From Rhynchospora pubera (taxonomy: Eukaryota; Streptophyta; Magnoliopsida; Poales; Cyperaceae), in NCBI GenBank assembly GCA_028095005.1, contig CM051460.1:20011501-20075500 (forward strand): a stretch of DNA of 64,000 bases. Reading direction: 5' to 3'. Within the stretch, counting starts at the first letter, position 1, and the number at the start of each line of letters is the position of its first letter. Under the pieces are notes generated by a model, which saw only the letters and a program-made list of their open reading frames with translations, had not been told where the DNA came from and ran no database searches. A program made the translations under genes and the position numbers. Of the stretch, positions 27,728 through 41,900 are shown piece by piece.

Positions 27728-28080
27728 ATTTAATTATGTTATGTATAAAATTCTGAAAAACTCTATATCGATATTCTATTGATAACGTTCAAATTAATAA
27801 CTATCGCCCAGTGAAGAACTTTATGAATCCGTTTAAATTAAAAACAATACCAATGCTAAAAAATAATCGGTCAGTATCACTGGAATATAAAATTTATAAT
27901 AAACTCCACTTTTCAAGTATTGCAATTTATATTTCAAACAAACATTAAGGACAAAAAGAAACGGATAGCTTTCGTGATGCAACTACAAATTTCAGAATAT
28001 TGAAGGACGTATTAGCGACAGAACAATTACAAATTCGAATTCAAACGAGAAAAGTATGTCCGACAATTTATAAAATAGAA

Positions 28081-28383
28081 CAGGTCTACTGACAGACTCT
28101 TCCTCTTCCCCAAGACCCCAACCAGCCATTTTCCTTTCTTTTCCTCAAATCCCCACCTATTAGTAGTGTATTACCACACCGACCGCCTTCTCTCTTCTCC
28201 TTCAAGCCAAACCTCTCTTCCTTTAAAACCCAGCAATTCCCTCTCCCACCTCTCTCCTTTTCTTTCCTTTTCAGGACATGCCATGTGATCTCTGACCTCG
28301 GTACCTACTCTCACCTCACTCCACACTTCCCTTCCATTAACACCTCCCTCGATCGACCCACAGAGACCTCGTCTCTCCTGACA
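28081..28383 (+). promoter_or_regulatory. Pyrimidine-rich 5' region of the kinesin gene
   Basis: CT-rich sequence (runs of TCTTCC, CTCTCTCC) directly before the start codon, typical of a plant 5' UTR. TTTCCTTTTCAG at about 28264-28275 could be the acceptor of a 5'-UTR intron. No clear TATA box was found. Confidence 0.4.
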
Positions 28384-31300
28384 ATGTACAGCTCGTCTTC
28401 CTCCAGAGGACGAAGCAGTTCACCCTTCAGCAGCTACCGCAAGCCGCCGTCTCCTTCCTCCTACTCCTCCTCTTCCTCCTCCACCTCCTCCTTCTACAAC
28501 GGCCGGATTATCCCAAAGTCTTCTCCTTCCTCTGTTTCTTCTCATTACTACGGATCCAGTAACGGGACCGGGACCCGATCAGTCACTCCTAGCCGGTCAA
28601 GATCCATGCGTACACCGCCGCCGCCGCCGCCGCCATTGGTGGTCCCTTTTCCTTCAGCTGATGAGCTTGTGATTGAAGACACTTCTAGATCTGGAGATAG
28701 CATCTCAGTCACGATTCGATTTAGGCCTCTGAGGTAAGTATGAAGTGGAATTTGGATCTGTTTGACTTCACATTTGACATTACCGATTTGTGTTGATCTG
28801 TGATTCAATTAGACTAAGCATTACATGCTTTTCTTTGTATATATTGGTTTGGTTTAGTGAGAGGGAAATCCATAGAGGAGATGAGATTTCCTGGTACGCT
28901 GATGGCGAAAGGCTTGTGAGAAGCGAGTATAATCCAGCTACAGCTTATGCATATGGTCAGTATTTTCGTCAAATTTGATTATTATTAGGTTCAATTATTG
29001 AATTAAATACAATGTTGGTGAATTTTGTGGTCTTAATTACTATAGGTCGCAAAAAATCTCATCTGGGATATGAAATTTATGAATTCGCACCAAATTTATA
29101 TCTCAGATTTGTTATTTTATCCGAATGGTGATTCCTGCTTGCTCCATTTTATCTAAGCAGAATGCATACCTCAGTAACACTTAGTGCTTTTTATTTAGTG
29201 GAACCTATTTTCTGTAAATTCAATTTTGTTAAATAAATTTAAGTGCAATTCTTTATTTTTATAAAAGGTTTTATTCTAATTCACCATGGCACTGAGTTTT
29301 GATCAATGCTTGATTGAATTTTGATTTATCTTAACTCTATAGATAGAGTATTTGGCCCATCGACAGCAACTCAGGCTGTGTATGATGTAGCAGCTCGTCC
29401 AGTTGTTAAAGCTGCAATGGAGGGCATTAATGGTATGTCTCTTTCATTGATGATTTGGTAGAGATACATCAGTATTAAGTAACATGTGCTCTATCTTATT
29501 CAATGCTCCTAGTAAGGGTCTTTTATTCTTTCAAATGCAGGGACTGTTTTTGCCTATGGTGTTACTAGCAGTGGCAAGACACATACAATGCATGTAATTT
29601 TCTATCAACATTGCCTTTAATTAAACTTGCGTTGAACAATAGCTGAGGGTAGTATCTACAAGTTTTGTTTTGACTGCTTAATGGACCATTTCCTTTGTAG
29701 GGTGATCAAAATTCTCCTGGAATCATCCCGTTGGCAATTAAGGATGTATTCAGCATAATCCAAGATGTAACTATCTGATACAGTATCATGCATATCATGC
29801 ATTTGTCATATTTATTTTTGTAGCCATTTTATGGATTAAGATGTTGATTAAATATGCTTTATTATTGTGTTACAGACACCTGGGCGAGAATTTTTACTCC
29901 GTGTCTCTTACATTGAAATATACAATGAGGTAAGTTATCTTCAAGCATTATGTAAAATTACCATTAACTATATTATTCTATCAGATACGACTCAGTAAAA
30001 CAGTAATTAGTGTCATGATTCTTACATATTGGTACAATCCAATATATAGATGAATAATAGACCTAAAAGGGTACTAAGCCTGTACTTAATCATGAAAACA
30101 AAGAAAAATAAATGCTAAACAGTGACCAATGTCTTGATTTGTAAATGTTTATGTTTTACTCCAGGTGATAAATGATTTGCTTGATCCTACTGGTCAGAAC
30201 TTGCGAGTCAGAGAAGACCATCAGGTGCAAAAACATTGCAACTTATTGTCTATATATAGTTGAACACCTTTATTGTGTAGATTGTAGAATAGTGTAATAA
30301 CGAGGGATTTTGGGAAGTCTTGCAATTAGACCTGTCTTGATTCCTTTTGGATGGATTGGGGTGTTTGAGGGTGGGAGGATTGATAGAAAAGAAGAGTTAA
30401 ATTGGAGATTCGGGGGATGATGGAAAAGAAGAGTTGAAAGGGAGATATATTAAACTGGTTTTGAATTGGGCCTATTTGCCAAATTTAGTAGGGCTTAAAC
30501 GGAAAAGCTCTCTATTCCCTATTCCTTATTCCATCCTGTTGAAATCTGCATTATTGCTGAACTAATTTTGGTATTGATCAACAAGTGGTTGTACCAAAAA
30601 TATTTGTTAGAAATCTGTTTAATTCTTTTAATTCCTAAAATTTGGAATGTGGATTAGGTGCAAATTCTTAGACAGACAATTTTTCCAGGGTGGATATCCT
30701 TTGACATGGGATTAATGTAGCAATCCTGACAATCATAACAGATAAATTTTTAGTTTGAAGTATGACATTGAAACATGAGCTATATATATAGAATATATAT
30801 GGTGCGTACTAATGTACCGGAGTTTTGGGCGAGGATCTGCTTGAAAATGACCGATCCAAACCATCCAATATGATCTCTCTATTATAATCTCCTTTCCGAC
30901 CAAATTTTACATTTTTTTATTTTTTTTTACTATTTTTTTGAAATTTTAGAAAATCATAAATCTAGTTTTTTCTAAATCGTTAAAAATAGAAGTTTTCAAA
31001 ATTCGAAAAAAATGCTTAAAATTTTTTAAAAAAATTAAAATTTGGTCACCAAGGATATTTCAATAGGGAGATCATATTGGATGGTTTGGATCGGTTATTT
31101 TGAGGCAGATTGAAGAGTTTGGATAAGTATGTACATTAGTATGCACCATAGATATCCTCATATAGAGAATATCTATGGTGACATGATGACATTTGCAGCA
31201 AGTTTTTACCATCTATCAAAAAATTGGATTTTTTTAACTGTCTATATTTAACAGCCTTTGAAGGAAGACCGGCTAATATTTAAAAATTGCATGAAATTTG

Positions 31301-34300
31301 GTACACAGCCAATTTATTTGGCCAAAAATGTCTATAAGTTTTTTTTTTTTCTAGGTTGAGAAAAATGCCTTGCTTTAAATAAAAAAAATCATTGTCAAGA
31401 TTGCCAAGTTAACCACCACCAATAGATCCCCACCCATATTAAGTTCATGGTATAGTGTCTAGACTCCAGAATCTTTGCTAAGTTTATGTTACCTAAACTT
31501 TATATGTTAAATAATTGTGAGGACCTCCGTGGAACAAAAAGAATGAGGCTGCTCTATCTCCTGAATTTAATGGTCTAGTGTCTGAAAATCTTTGCGGGGT
31601 TTTCTCTTTGCTGACCTTGGTAGTTTAAATTATCAAACACAGGGGACCTATGTGGAAGGAATTAAGGAGGAGGTTGTGCTATCTCCCGGGCATGCACTTT
31701 CTTTCATTGCTGCTGGTGAAGGTGGAGTTTTAAACTCTTTGTGTACTTCCTTTTGGATTCATTTTAGGGAAAAAGTTGCAATTTATGGTGAAGCAAGTAA
31801 TATTTTGAGGAATCTGGTTCTTGACTGGTGATAAGAAACAGTAGTTTTGATGCATTAGCTGAACTTTTGTTTCTATAATTATGACTTTGATTTTACAATG
31901 CTAACTTCATTGAACCTCAACAGAGCACCGCCATGTGGGATCGAATAATTTCAACTTGTTTAGTAGCCGCAGCCACACAATTTTCACCCTGGTAAATACT
32001 TTATTCAACCATCTGCTTTCCTTTGGTCTCATTTTATATTGTTTTAATGGCTGCTTATCAAATCTTTCTCTTATAAACCCATTTTATGTAGATGATCGAG
32101 AGCAGTGCCCGTGGTGATGAGTATGATGGTGTAATGTACTCTCAACTTGTAAGATATTCACCTAAATTGTCATATTCTTTTACAACTTTTTTGATATAGT
32201 CATAAATTTATCTTGATTTTTCACTTTTTTGTTATAGAATTTGATTGATCTTGCTGGTTCAGAGAGCTCCAAGACAGAAACAACTGGTCTAAGGAGAAAG
32301 GAGGGTTCATACATCAACAAAAGTCTCTTGACTCTTGGCACCGTAATGCCTACTTTGGTTTTAAGTATATTGAAATGCTTTTCTTATTCGTGGGTGAAGT
32401 ATCTTAAATCTGATTTTTACACTATACGTATGCATGAAGGTCATTGGTAAACTTAGTGAAGGGAAAGCCTCTCACATACCATATCGAGATTCAAAGTTAA
32501 CTCGGCTTCTGCAGTCTTCATTAAGTGGGCATGGACATGTATCAGTAAGTTTCTACCATTACTTCCACTTTCTCATTACTCGTCACTGTTATTTTTATGT
32601 TACTATACTTAATTAGTCTTCCTTATTTTTTGTTCCCTCTAATCTGCCTTGTTTTTTTTCTGCAGCTTATTTGCACTATTACTCCAGCATCCAGTAACAT
32701 GGAAGAAACACATAATACCCTAAAATTTGCTAGTAGAGCAAAACGGGTTGAAATTTATGCTTCACGTAATAGGGTTGGTGATCTGACCACGTTGTTATTT
32801 AAATTATCAGTATATATTGGTACAAAACTAAAGATGATAATCCTTTTAATTGATTGATTATAGATTATTGATGAGAAGTCGTTGATAAAAAAATATCAAA
32901 GAGAAATTTCCACCTTGAAACAAGAGCTTGATCAGCTAAGGAGAGGAATGCTTACTGGTGTCAGTCATGAAGAAATCATGAGTTTGCGCCAACAGGTCTA
33001 TCTTCTATGATTATATTGATCGAGATATTTATTCTGAAAATAAAAAAAATGAGACTAGAAATTAATTGATGCTAAATTTGGGTTATTTAATGTGATTCTT
33101 ACAATTTGAGCAGCTAGAGGAGGGCCAGGTGAAGATGCAGTCTAGGCTGGAGGAGGAAGAGGAAGCAAAAGCTGCTTTAATGAGCCGGATTCAGCGCCTG
33201 ACTAAATTGATACTCGTCTCTACGAAGAACACCATTCCAGGTGTACCCAACCATGAGCGAAGCCAATCTGTCAGTGAAGAGGATGTACGTCTTTATTTGT
33301 TTTTATAATCTAATATGATATTTGAATTTGTTTTTCTTTTCTTAATCTAATCCTATATAAGATGCCATTTCAGAAATTGGACATTTTTAGTCAAAACTCT
33401 CCATTGCTTGAGAATGAAAAAGACACATTGTCATCTTCCTTGTCAGATCCATTAGATCCAAGCAAACAAAACGGAGACAACTATGACATAAATAGTTCAG
33501 CGACAGAACAGGTTTGAATATTTTAGTGAACTATTATTTTGTCTATACCTGCTACATATATCCGTTTGTTGTTTGTCTACTCTAATTGACTTAGTCTTGT
33601 AGTAATTAGATTGTTTTTGCATTCAGAATAAAAAAAGGGTCTTTTTTTTTGCATTTATCAGACTTGCCAATATACACTGACTAAGATTACTTTAAGCACG
33701 TTTTGGTTATGAACCTATAACAGCCACACTGCCAGTCTTGGCTACTGGCTTGACTTTGCGACTTTTGAAAATTTTCTTTCTTGTTAAAGCTTTTGTGTAT
33801 TTTAGTTTTGTTGTGCTTTAGTTTTTTAGAATTTTTGCACATAGTTGAACCTTTATCAATAATTTCCAAGTCCCACTCTGGATGAAGTTCTAGCAAAGAG
33901 GATGATGCAATTTTGTATCATCGTATACATTTTTTTAGCATGTGATGTGATCAGTTATTCTTATGATTTTCTGAAAAACTTGATTTAATATTGTTTATTC
34001 TCTTTTCAGGCTGGAATTAGTGCAACAGATCACATGGATCTCCTTGTTGAGCAGGTGAAAATGCTCGCTGGAGAGATTGCCTTTAGTACTAGTACTCTTA
34101 AGAGACTTGTGGAGCAATCTGTTGATGACCCTGAAAGCACAAAAACACAAGTATGGTCTTTTTCTATCTGTTTGCTATTACTCCTGATATTCGACTGATG
34201 AATTGGTTCTGTCAAATGTTTTGAGTATAAACAATTTTTCTCTCTGTTAATTGTGGTTTCATCTGCATTTGACATTTATAAATTCTCATTTGCTATATGA

Positions 34301-37114
34301 TTTCATAAACAGATTCAGAACTTGGAGCGTGAAATTCAAGAAAAACGGAGGCAAATGCGTGCCTTGGAGCAAAAAATCACTGAGACTGGTGAGGGTTCTC
34401 TTGCTAGTGCTTCTTTGGTCGATATGCAACAGGTTCTGCTCTTTCCTTTTCCCTTTGTTATTGTCGTAATACACTTTAAGCAGCTTTATCGTAATTTTCA
34501 GTCTGATCTTCTTTGCATTTGGATTATTGTTTTTTCTTCTGTGCATTCTTTGCTATTTAAAGAATCTTATTAGTATTTAGCTGAACCTAGTCATTTTAGT
34601 ATAATAGGTATGTACATACTGTTTGAAGTTGAAGTTGTCTTATTTGATGAATGCCTTATTACTCGAGATATTTGGCTGATCTAAATTTAAATTGTGACCT
34701 TACTCTCACCACATTGTTATTATGTTTTTCAGACTATAACAAAGTTGACAGCTCAGTGCAGTGAAAAAGCATTCGAACTTGAGGTGACACTATATAATAC
34801 TTATGATTTCTTTTGTATCTGTGATCCGATCTAATCTATTTTGTATTATGCTTTTTCTATCTTAATTACATATTCTAAATCTGTTTTAAATCTGATGTGC
34901 AGTTAAGAACAGCAGATAATCGCATTCTACAGGAACAGTTGCAGAATAAGGTACTTATCCTTTTAGTGGTTCGTTTTCCATCAGCAAACTTTGTTGGTTG
35001 GTTGGCTACTAATTCTTCTTTCTTTCCAAAAGGCTGTAAGGTGTTTAATTGCTCTTTTTTTTTTTTGATGCAGTATGCAGAAAATAATGAGTTACAAGAG
35101 AGAATCACACTACTTGAGCAACAGCTTGGCTCTATGATTAATGAAAAGCCCACCGGACACAGCGAATCAGATGAAGTAGAGTACTTGAAGTCAACGCATC
35201 ACGCGCAGGTCTTCATTTCAATAATTTGTCATCTATAGTTTATCTTTTTATTCTTTTTCATGAACAGAAAAAAGCCAACTGATTCTTGATCAAATCATCC
35301 ATGTAGTTTTGGGTATCTGTTTTTTACTGGATATAACAAAGCTGATATTGGTTTAAAAAGCCAGTATCAATGACTTTGATGTTTTATAGAAAATACTTCC
35401 AGTCCAAAATCTTTTCCACTTAGATTTTATATGCTTTGCATAATGCAGACAATTATGAAGAATAGAAAAAAAATAAATATTTGGAAAAGACGAGATCAAT
35501 TAACTTTTTTTTTTTTTCAAATGCCTTGGTAGTGGTCATTTGCCTGTTGATCTTACTCGGCCTCATGGCTTTTTTTAAGCAATGTAGCAATCCAGTTTAG
35601 TGTTGTACAGCATATGACCTTTAACTCTTTAACTCTTCTAGTAATTTGTATTATTAGACTAATCTGATAATATTTTGCTAACTGTTTTTCTGTTTCCTTT
35701 TGCCAACACAATAGGAAACTGAGAATGAAAAGCTTAGATATGAGCTTATGCAACTAAACGAGGATTACAAAGAATTGATGAACCAAAAGAAAAAGTTGGC
35801 TGATGAAGCCTCCTATGCAAAGGAACTTGCCTCTTCTGCTGCTGTGGAGCTCAAAAGTCTAGCTGAGGAAGTCACTAAGCTGTCTGTGCAAAATGCAAAA
35901 CAAGCTAAGGAACTTAAAAATCTACAAAGAAGCCGACCTGGCAGCCGGGCTAGCCGGGAATTTACTAATTTCTCCTTAGATGAAACCTCAGATTTGGATA
36001 GTTTGAAGACTGAACTCAGTGTTAGGAAACAAAGAGAGGCGGTTTTAGAAGCTGCTTTGGCTGAGAAAGAGGTCATCGAAGAAGAATATAAGAGAAAACT
36101 TGATGATGCAAAAAAGAGGGAACTAACTTTGGAAAATGACTTGGCTGGTATGTGGGTCCTAGTTGCCAGACTAAAAAGAGGGGCTTTGGGTGTTCCAGAA
36201 AAGAATGGCCTTGATGAGAGATCAAGTAATGGAGAACTGGTGAATGGTGATGTGAGAGTGGCAGTGAATAAGGTTGAAAAAGAAGATGGAGTTACTATCA
36301 TGGTTGATAAACCAGTTGTGACCAATGATTCAACAAAGGATAGGTGTGGAGAGGATCCGAAGAGTGGCCAGTTTGAGCCTGTTTTGGTTCGCCTAAAGGT
36401 AACTTCCAAAATTTTGAAGTAAACCTTGAATTTCTATAGAGTTTTGTGTTTCAGTTGCATTGTAAGTGTGTTTTGATATCGGAACTCTTTTTGTTTCCTT
36501 TTTGAAATGAAAAGTTTGTTGGCTCAGATGTAATCCTATATTAATTTTTAAGTTGTCCATGCACCTTTTGTGCTTGATGCATCTATGGGTCAACTCTGAT
36601 TTGTTGATTTTTGTCAGGGCAAAACACTTGTTCAATTTTGTTGTGGTTTGGAGTTGTCATGTTCTAGACCATTTTATATCCTCAAAACAAAACCTGACCT
36701 ACAACTGGTTGGTCATATTTCATATTTTTTGGTAGTTGTTGCATGCATTTCAATTAAACAAATTCTGCCAAATTCAGGCTAAAATCCAAGAGATGAAGGA
36801 GAAGGAAAGTGACTCACCTGGTGAGAAGGATGCAAACTCTCATGTATGTAAAGTGTGCTTTGAGTCTCCGACGGCTGCTGTGTTACTCCCTTGTCGGCAT
36901 TTTTGCTGTAAGTGTGCTTTGTTGTTATGCATTTTATTTTTTGGTCTCGACTTTCTTTCTGATAAATAGAAATCCTAAACTTCAAAGGACTGTTTGATGT
37001 ACATTATTTTTCACTATACTTTTTCTGACAGTATGCAAACCATGTTCACTTGCCTGCTCAGAATGTCCCATCTGCCGGAGTAGTATTTCTGATCGCATCA
37101 TAACTTTTACCTGA
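28384..37114 (+). CDS. KIN-7 family kinesin with C-terminal RING finger (24 exons, 1041 aa)
   Basis: A plus-end microtubule motor of the plant CENP-E-like KIN-7 group, in the subgroup that ends in a RING finger. Exons: 28384-28733, 28858-28955, 29343-29432, 29541-29593, 29701-29766, 29876-29929, 30165-30224, 31643-31721, 31924-31991, 32092-32148, 32238-32342, 32440-32544, 32666-32773, 32864-32995, 33114-33284, 33374-33511, 34010-34150, 34313-34432, 34733-34783, 34903-34950, 35074-35208, 35715-36398, 36778-36907, 37032-37114. All introns are GT-AG and the exons sum to 3126 nt in frame. Residues 1-100 are Ser/Pro-rich; the motor spans about 105-430 with P-loop GVTSSGKTHT, switch I NLFSSRSH and switch II DLAGSE; coiled coils follow to about 980; the RING (CKVC, LPCRHFCLC, CPIC) is at about 995-1033. 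Relatives with this layout are often reported as mitochondrially targeted; the N terminus here would need testing. An in-frame upstream ATG at 28285 is less likely. Confidence 0.92.
30798..31150. mobile_element. Fold-back MITE-like element in kinesin intron 7
   Basis: The terminal inverted repeats TATGGTGCGTACTAATGTAC and GTACATTAGTATGCACCATA match at 19 of 20 positions. Inside are inverted blocks GACCAAATTTTACATTTTTT and AAAATTTGGTC, and GATCCAAACCATCCAATATG with its complement, so the whole element can fold on itself. A target duplication is not clear in the surrounding TATATA sequence. Confidence 0.8.
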
Positions 37115-38355
37115 TGCATCATGGATGGAGGTGAGAATAGTAAACCTTTGAATAATTTTAGAGTACATGCATTTTACTGCTTTGGATAATTACTATCATT
37201 AAAATAGTCTAAGTCGTAGATATGCGATTATCATGTAATAGTGTATATTCTCATTTAATTTCGACTTGTATGTTTGTCCAGAAAGAATCCATTAAAACTC
37301 AACCATTGAAGTTCTAAATTATTTAATGGAAAGCTAGGACCCTGATTTATACACACCATTGTTCAAGCCATTGACTGATTACTTCCAATGGTTGAAGAAT
37401 GTTGGTGTGTATAGGTCGGTTCAACTTGGTGTTTGAAACTTTTACAGTCAACCATTCATCATACCAAGTTGATCCATACAATGTAATACAAGGTGTGCTG
37501 AACTCCCAATTTCTACACACCTTATTTACATGATTAGGGACACGTGTAAAATTTTATTTCTCTTACTTTGAAGAATGTTGTGAATGATATTAAAAGGCTG
37601 TATCATACAATGTAAAATTAAAACTAATCTAATCCTTGTTGGTTTCTACATTTTGTAATACAAGGCTGTGATATCACAAAAAAATTGTAGAGCATACCCT
37701 CTGCTGATGACCTGTCTGTGCTGATATTGCAAACGGTCAACAAATGTTTCGAAATAGAAGTTTGGACCCAAGTGAAGTGGCCATCCAACCAGCTTGTTAT
37801 AACTTGCTAGAGCATCTCCAATTTAACTTTTAATGCATCTTCTTGTTTAATTTATTTTATTATTTTTTTTTACCTTTATCTATTGTAGGTGGCTACGAAC
37901 GTTGAGTTGCCTCATTTTTTTGAAGCCCATTTGTGAGATTCTTTATTTAGTAGGGAAGAAGGCTCTTTCTATTCCTTCTACTCTTGTATTTGTCTTATTT
38001 GACAACTTCCTAAAAACCTTGGTTTCTTTTTTAGAGTTACAAGGCAATCTCTTGTTAAAAAGTGTAGATATGATTCCAAATAGTTTGTATGACAGCATTC
38101 CTATGAGTATAGTGTAAGCAATTATATATGGGGGGGAATCCTTTGCTCCCACCTATACCTTGTGTCTTAATTTTTAGAGGGTTCTTTTTTTGTTTTTGTT
38201 TTTCCCCTTTATCAATGCGTTAAGCAAATCTAAGTTAAAATCCGGCCCAATCAGAAAAGCAGTCGCAGTAAATAAAAAATTCGAAAGCAGCAAGAGTAAC
38301 CCCCCGAATTAATTGTTTGCAATTCCAGCGTTTTGTGCGCCTTACGGGTGACTCG
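37115..38355. other. 3' region of the kinesin gene and intergenic DNA
   Basis: No further gene is seen. It contains the imperfect stem-loop at 37348-37413 and otherwise AT-rich sequence up to the copia target site. A polyadenylation signal for the kinesin transcript is not obvious. Confidence 0.5.
37348..37413. repeat. Imperfect ~27-bp stem-loop
   Basis: TATACACACCATTGTTCAAG... pairs with ...GAATGTTGGTGTGTATA across a 12-nt loop, with a 2-nt bulge and a few mismatches. It may be a small fold-back element remnant or a hairpin RNA; the sequence alone cannot tell. Confidence 0.55.
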
Positions 38356-38884
38356 TGTTGGGACACGCTCACAGGTGTCTAGGCACAGCGGAAGCCAAGT
38401 AAACAAGGAGGTAGTAATTTCGACAAACACGTGACGGGCATAAAACAATACCCTATAGAATAAAGCTATGATGGTACCACTTGAGAACCAATCGACAATA
38501 GCACAATCAAGCACAAGAAAATAAAGAGAGACACAAGATTTTACGTGGAAACCCGAAAGGGAAAAAATCACGGGAGCGATCGGTGCAAATCCACTAAATC
38601 AAGAATTTTCTTACAAGTACATGGAGATCATCAAGCTATCAACCTTCCTCTCTCTCTCACTCACACTCTCTCACAATTTAGAAGTGGAATTAACAAGAGA
38701 TTCAAGAGAAATGTCTAAACCCTAGATAACTTCAAAGAGGAAGAAGAGAGCTTCTGTTGGAGATGCACACAGAGAGAGACTCGATTCACCTCTCTGTCTC
38801 CGTAACCCCCCTCTTATTTCTCTCATTTCCGTATGGGCCAGCATGGGCCACGGCCCATTTTACAATTGGCTTCATACATTAACA
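38356..38884 (-). repeat. 3' LTR of the copia element
   Basis: 529 bp, with terminal TGTT...AACA. It differs from the 5' LTR by a G/A change in AAAT(G/A)TCTAAACCC and an A/G change in TTTT(A/G)CAATTGG. Confidence 0.95.
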
Positions 38885-38897
38885 ATCTCCCACTTGA
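38885..38897 (-). other. Polypurine tract
   Basis: The minus strand reads TCAAGTGGGAGAT immediately before the 3' LTR, the usual plus-strand priming site of copia elements. Confidence 0.85.
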
Positions 38898-38960
38898 AGA
38901 CAAAGCTCTCACTTGATCACACAAGCATACACCTTGCACCTCGCTCCAAACACACCCGAG

Positions 38961-41900
38961 TTATTCAACCAACCCGGATTGCCTCCTACAAAACATTACC
39001 TTGTCGGGAGGCACCACCTTCGTGAACATATCGGCAACATTCTCCTTCGTGTGAACTTTTCTCACGACTAGTTGCCTATGGTCTAGAACATCACGAATGA
39101 AGTGGTATCGCACATCAATGTGCTTAGTTCTTGAGTGATATGCCGCATTCTTTGAAAGATGTATGGCACCTTGATTATCACAATGTACCACATACTCCAT
39201 TTGCTTCAACCCAAGTTGTGCAAGCAATCTTTTCAACCAAAGCATTTCCTTCACCGCTTCGGTTAATGCGACATACTCCGATTCCGTGGAAGACAAAGCA
39301 ACAATGTCTTGTAGTCGAGACATCCAACTAACGGCTCCACCACCGATAGTAAAGACAAAGCTCGTCGTGGACTTCCTTGTCTCACTACAACCCGCATGAT
39401 CGGCATCAACATACCCTTCAATTGCTAATTTAGAATCTTCTCCAAAACATAACCGCAAGCCACGAGTGCCTTTCAAGTACCGAAGTATCCACTTCACCGC
39501 TTGCCAATGCTCCCATCCCGGGTTAGACATATATCGAGAGACAACTCCCACTGCATGTGCAATGTCCGGCCGTGTGCACACCATAGCATACATCAAGCTA
39601 CCAACGGCCGATAAGTATGGAACCTTTTCCATCTTCAATCTCTCTTGAGCATTCTTTGGAGAATTCTTTTTAGACAATTTAAAATGACCGGCCAAAGGTG
39701 TAGTCACCGGTTTGCAATTCATCATGTCAAACCTCTCAAGGACTTTATCAACATATTCCGTTTGACTTAACCAAAGCTTGCCTCTCTCCCGATCCCTATG
39801 AATCCGCATGCCCAATATTTTTCTTGCTTCGCCAAGATCCTTGGTTGCAAACCTCTTAGACATATCAAGCTTAAGAGACTCAATCTCATCATGATCATTA
39901 CTAGCAATCAACATGTCATCCACATAAAGTAACAACAAGGTGAAAGTACCACCCACCTTTCCTTTCATGTAGACACAATGATCATAGCCGCTTCTTTCAA
40001 AACCTTCTTCTTGCATAAAAGTATCAAACTTCTTGTACCATTGCCGAGAGGCTTGCTTCAAACCATACAACCCCTTCTTCAATCTACACACAAGATTAGG
40101 GTTTGATTCATCAACAAAACCTTCCGGTTGTGACATATAGATCTCATCATCTAAGTCACCATGCAAGAAAGCCGTCTTGATATCAAGTTGCACAAGCTCC
40201 AAGTCTAAGTTAGCCACCAATGACAAAACAACCCTTATGGAACTATGCTTCACAACGGGAGAGAATATCTCATTAAAGTCAACACCATGTTTTTGTCCAT
40301 AGCCCTTGACTACTAACCTTGCCTTATGCCGTTTAGAACCATCGGCTTCATTTTTCAACACAAATACCCACCTATTTTTCAATGCCTTCTTTCCCTTAGG
40401 AAGTTTAACCAACTCCCAAGTCTCATTGAGATGCAACGAGTTCATTTCATCCTCCATTGCTCCAAGCCACATAGCCTTCTCCGAACAATTTATAGCCTCA
40501 TGAAATGACTCGGGTTCACCCGCATCCGTGAACAAAGCATAATACAAGGAAGGTGAATACCTTTGTGTAGCTCTTGAAATCCGAGTTGATCTCCTCAACT
40601 CTTGTATCGGGGTATTAGTGTGCTCTTCTTCAACAATGCCTTCATTCTCATGCGCTTCCACCGGCTCACTCTCATCCTCATTATCATGACCACTTGTTTG
40701 AGGATCCGCTAGCATTTTGGGTGCAATACTAGCATCAACATGCTCCTCCACATGTCTTTCTTCACTTTGCTCCTTCTCATGATTTTTCATGAACATCACA
40801 TCTTCACGAAATATGACATCTCGGCTTCTAATTGTCTTTTTCTCAATAGGATCCCACACCCTATAACCCAAATCATCACCGCCATAGCCAACAAATGCAC
40901 ACCTTCGTGACTTGACATCAAGCTTATTCCTTTTGACATTAGGAATTTTCACATAAGCCTCACATCCAAAAGTTCGTAAATGGCCATAAGAGATCTTCTT
41001 GCCACTCCATACGACTTCCGGTATGCCACCGTCCAATGCCACACTAGGTGATCGGTTTATGAGGTAAACCGCCGTGTTAGCCGCTTCGGCCCAAAATGAT
41101 TTTGGAAGACCCGAGTGAGACAACATACTTCTAATCCTCTCCACAATGGTCCGGTTCATCCTCTCAATGACCCCATTTTCTTGTGGAGTGTATGGAACCG
41201 TCTTCACTCTCCGAATGCCATTTCTCGCACAAAAATTGTCAAAATCATTAGAGCAAAATTCACCACCATTATCGGTTTGTAAACACTTAATGGATTTTTC
41301 ACTCTCTTTTTCAACACGAGATTTAAAGTTCTTAAAGGTTTCAAGAACTTGATCTTTTGAGGACAAGGGATAAATCCAACACTTTCTAGAAAAGTCATCT
41401 AAGAAAGTAACAAAATAACTAGCACCACCAAGGGATTTGACATTAAATGGACCACACACATCGGAATAAACCAATTCCAATGGTTTCACCTTTCTATGGG
41501 ACTCATTCCTCTTAAAATTCACTCTCTTTTGTTTTCCCATTACACAATGAACACAAAATTCAAGAGATGAACAATCAAAAGAAGGAATGTAATTTTCACT
41601 TTGTAACACTTTCATACCTCTTTCACTTAGATGACAAAGGCGGTTGTGCCATATGTGCATATCACCATGCTCACTTGCCATAGCAACAACACCTTTTCGA
41701 GGCGTTCCATGAAGAGTGTACAAACTCCCATCTTTGTGTCCCTTCATTAATGTCATGCAACCCTTTGACACTTTCCATGATCCCTCACCAAAAGATATAA
41801 CAAATCCGCCATCATCAAGTTGACCCACCGAGATAAGATTCTTGGTTATCTTGGGAACATACCTCACATTGCTCAATTTACATCGCCTTCCATTAGCTTG

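Noticed and set aside
28285..28383. Upstream in-frame ATG as the kinesin start
   Set aside because: The added residues do not resemble KIN-7 N termini, which begin with a Ser/Arg-rich stretch as seen from 28384.
35813..36409. 198-codon minus-strand ORF
   Set aside because: Antisense to kinesin exon 22; its Ser-rich composition is the expected mirror of Glu/Lys-rich coiled-coil codons.
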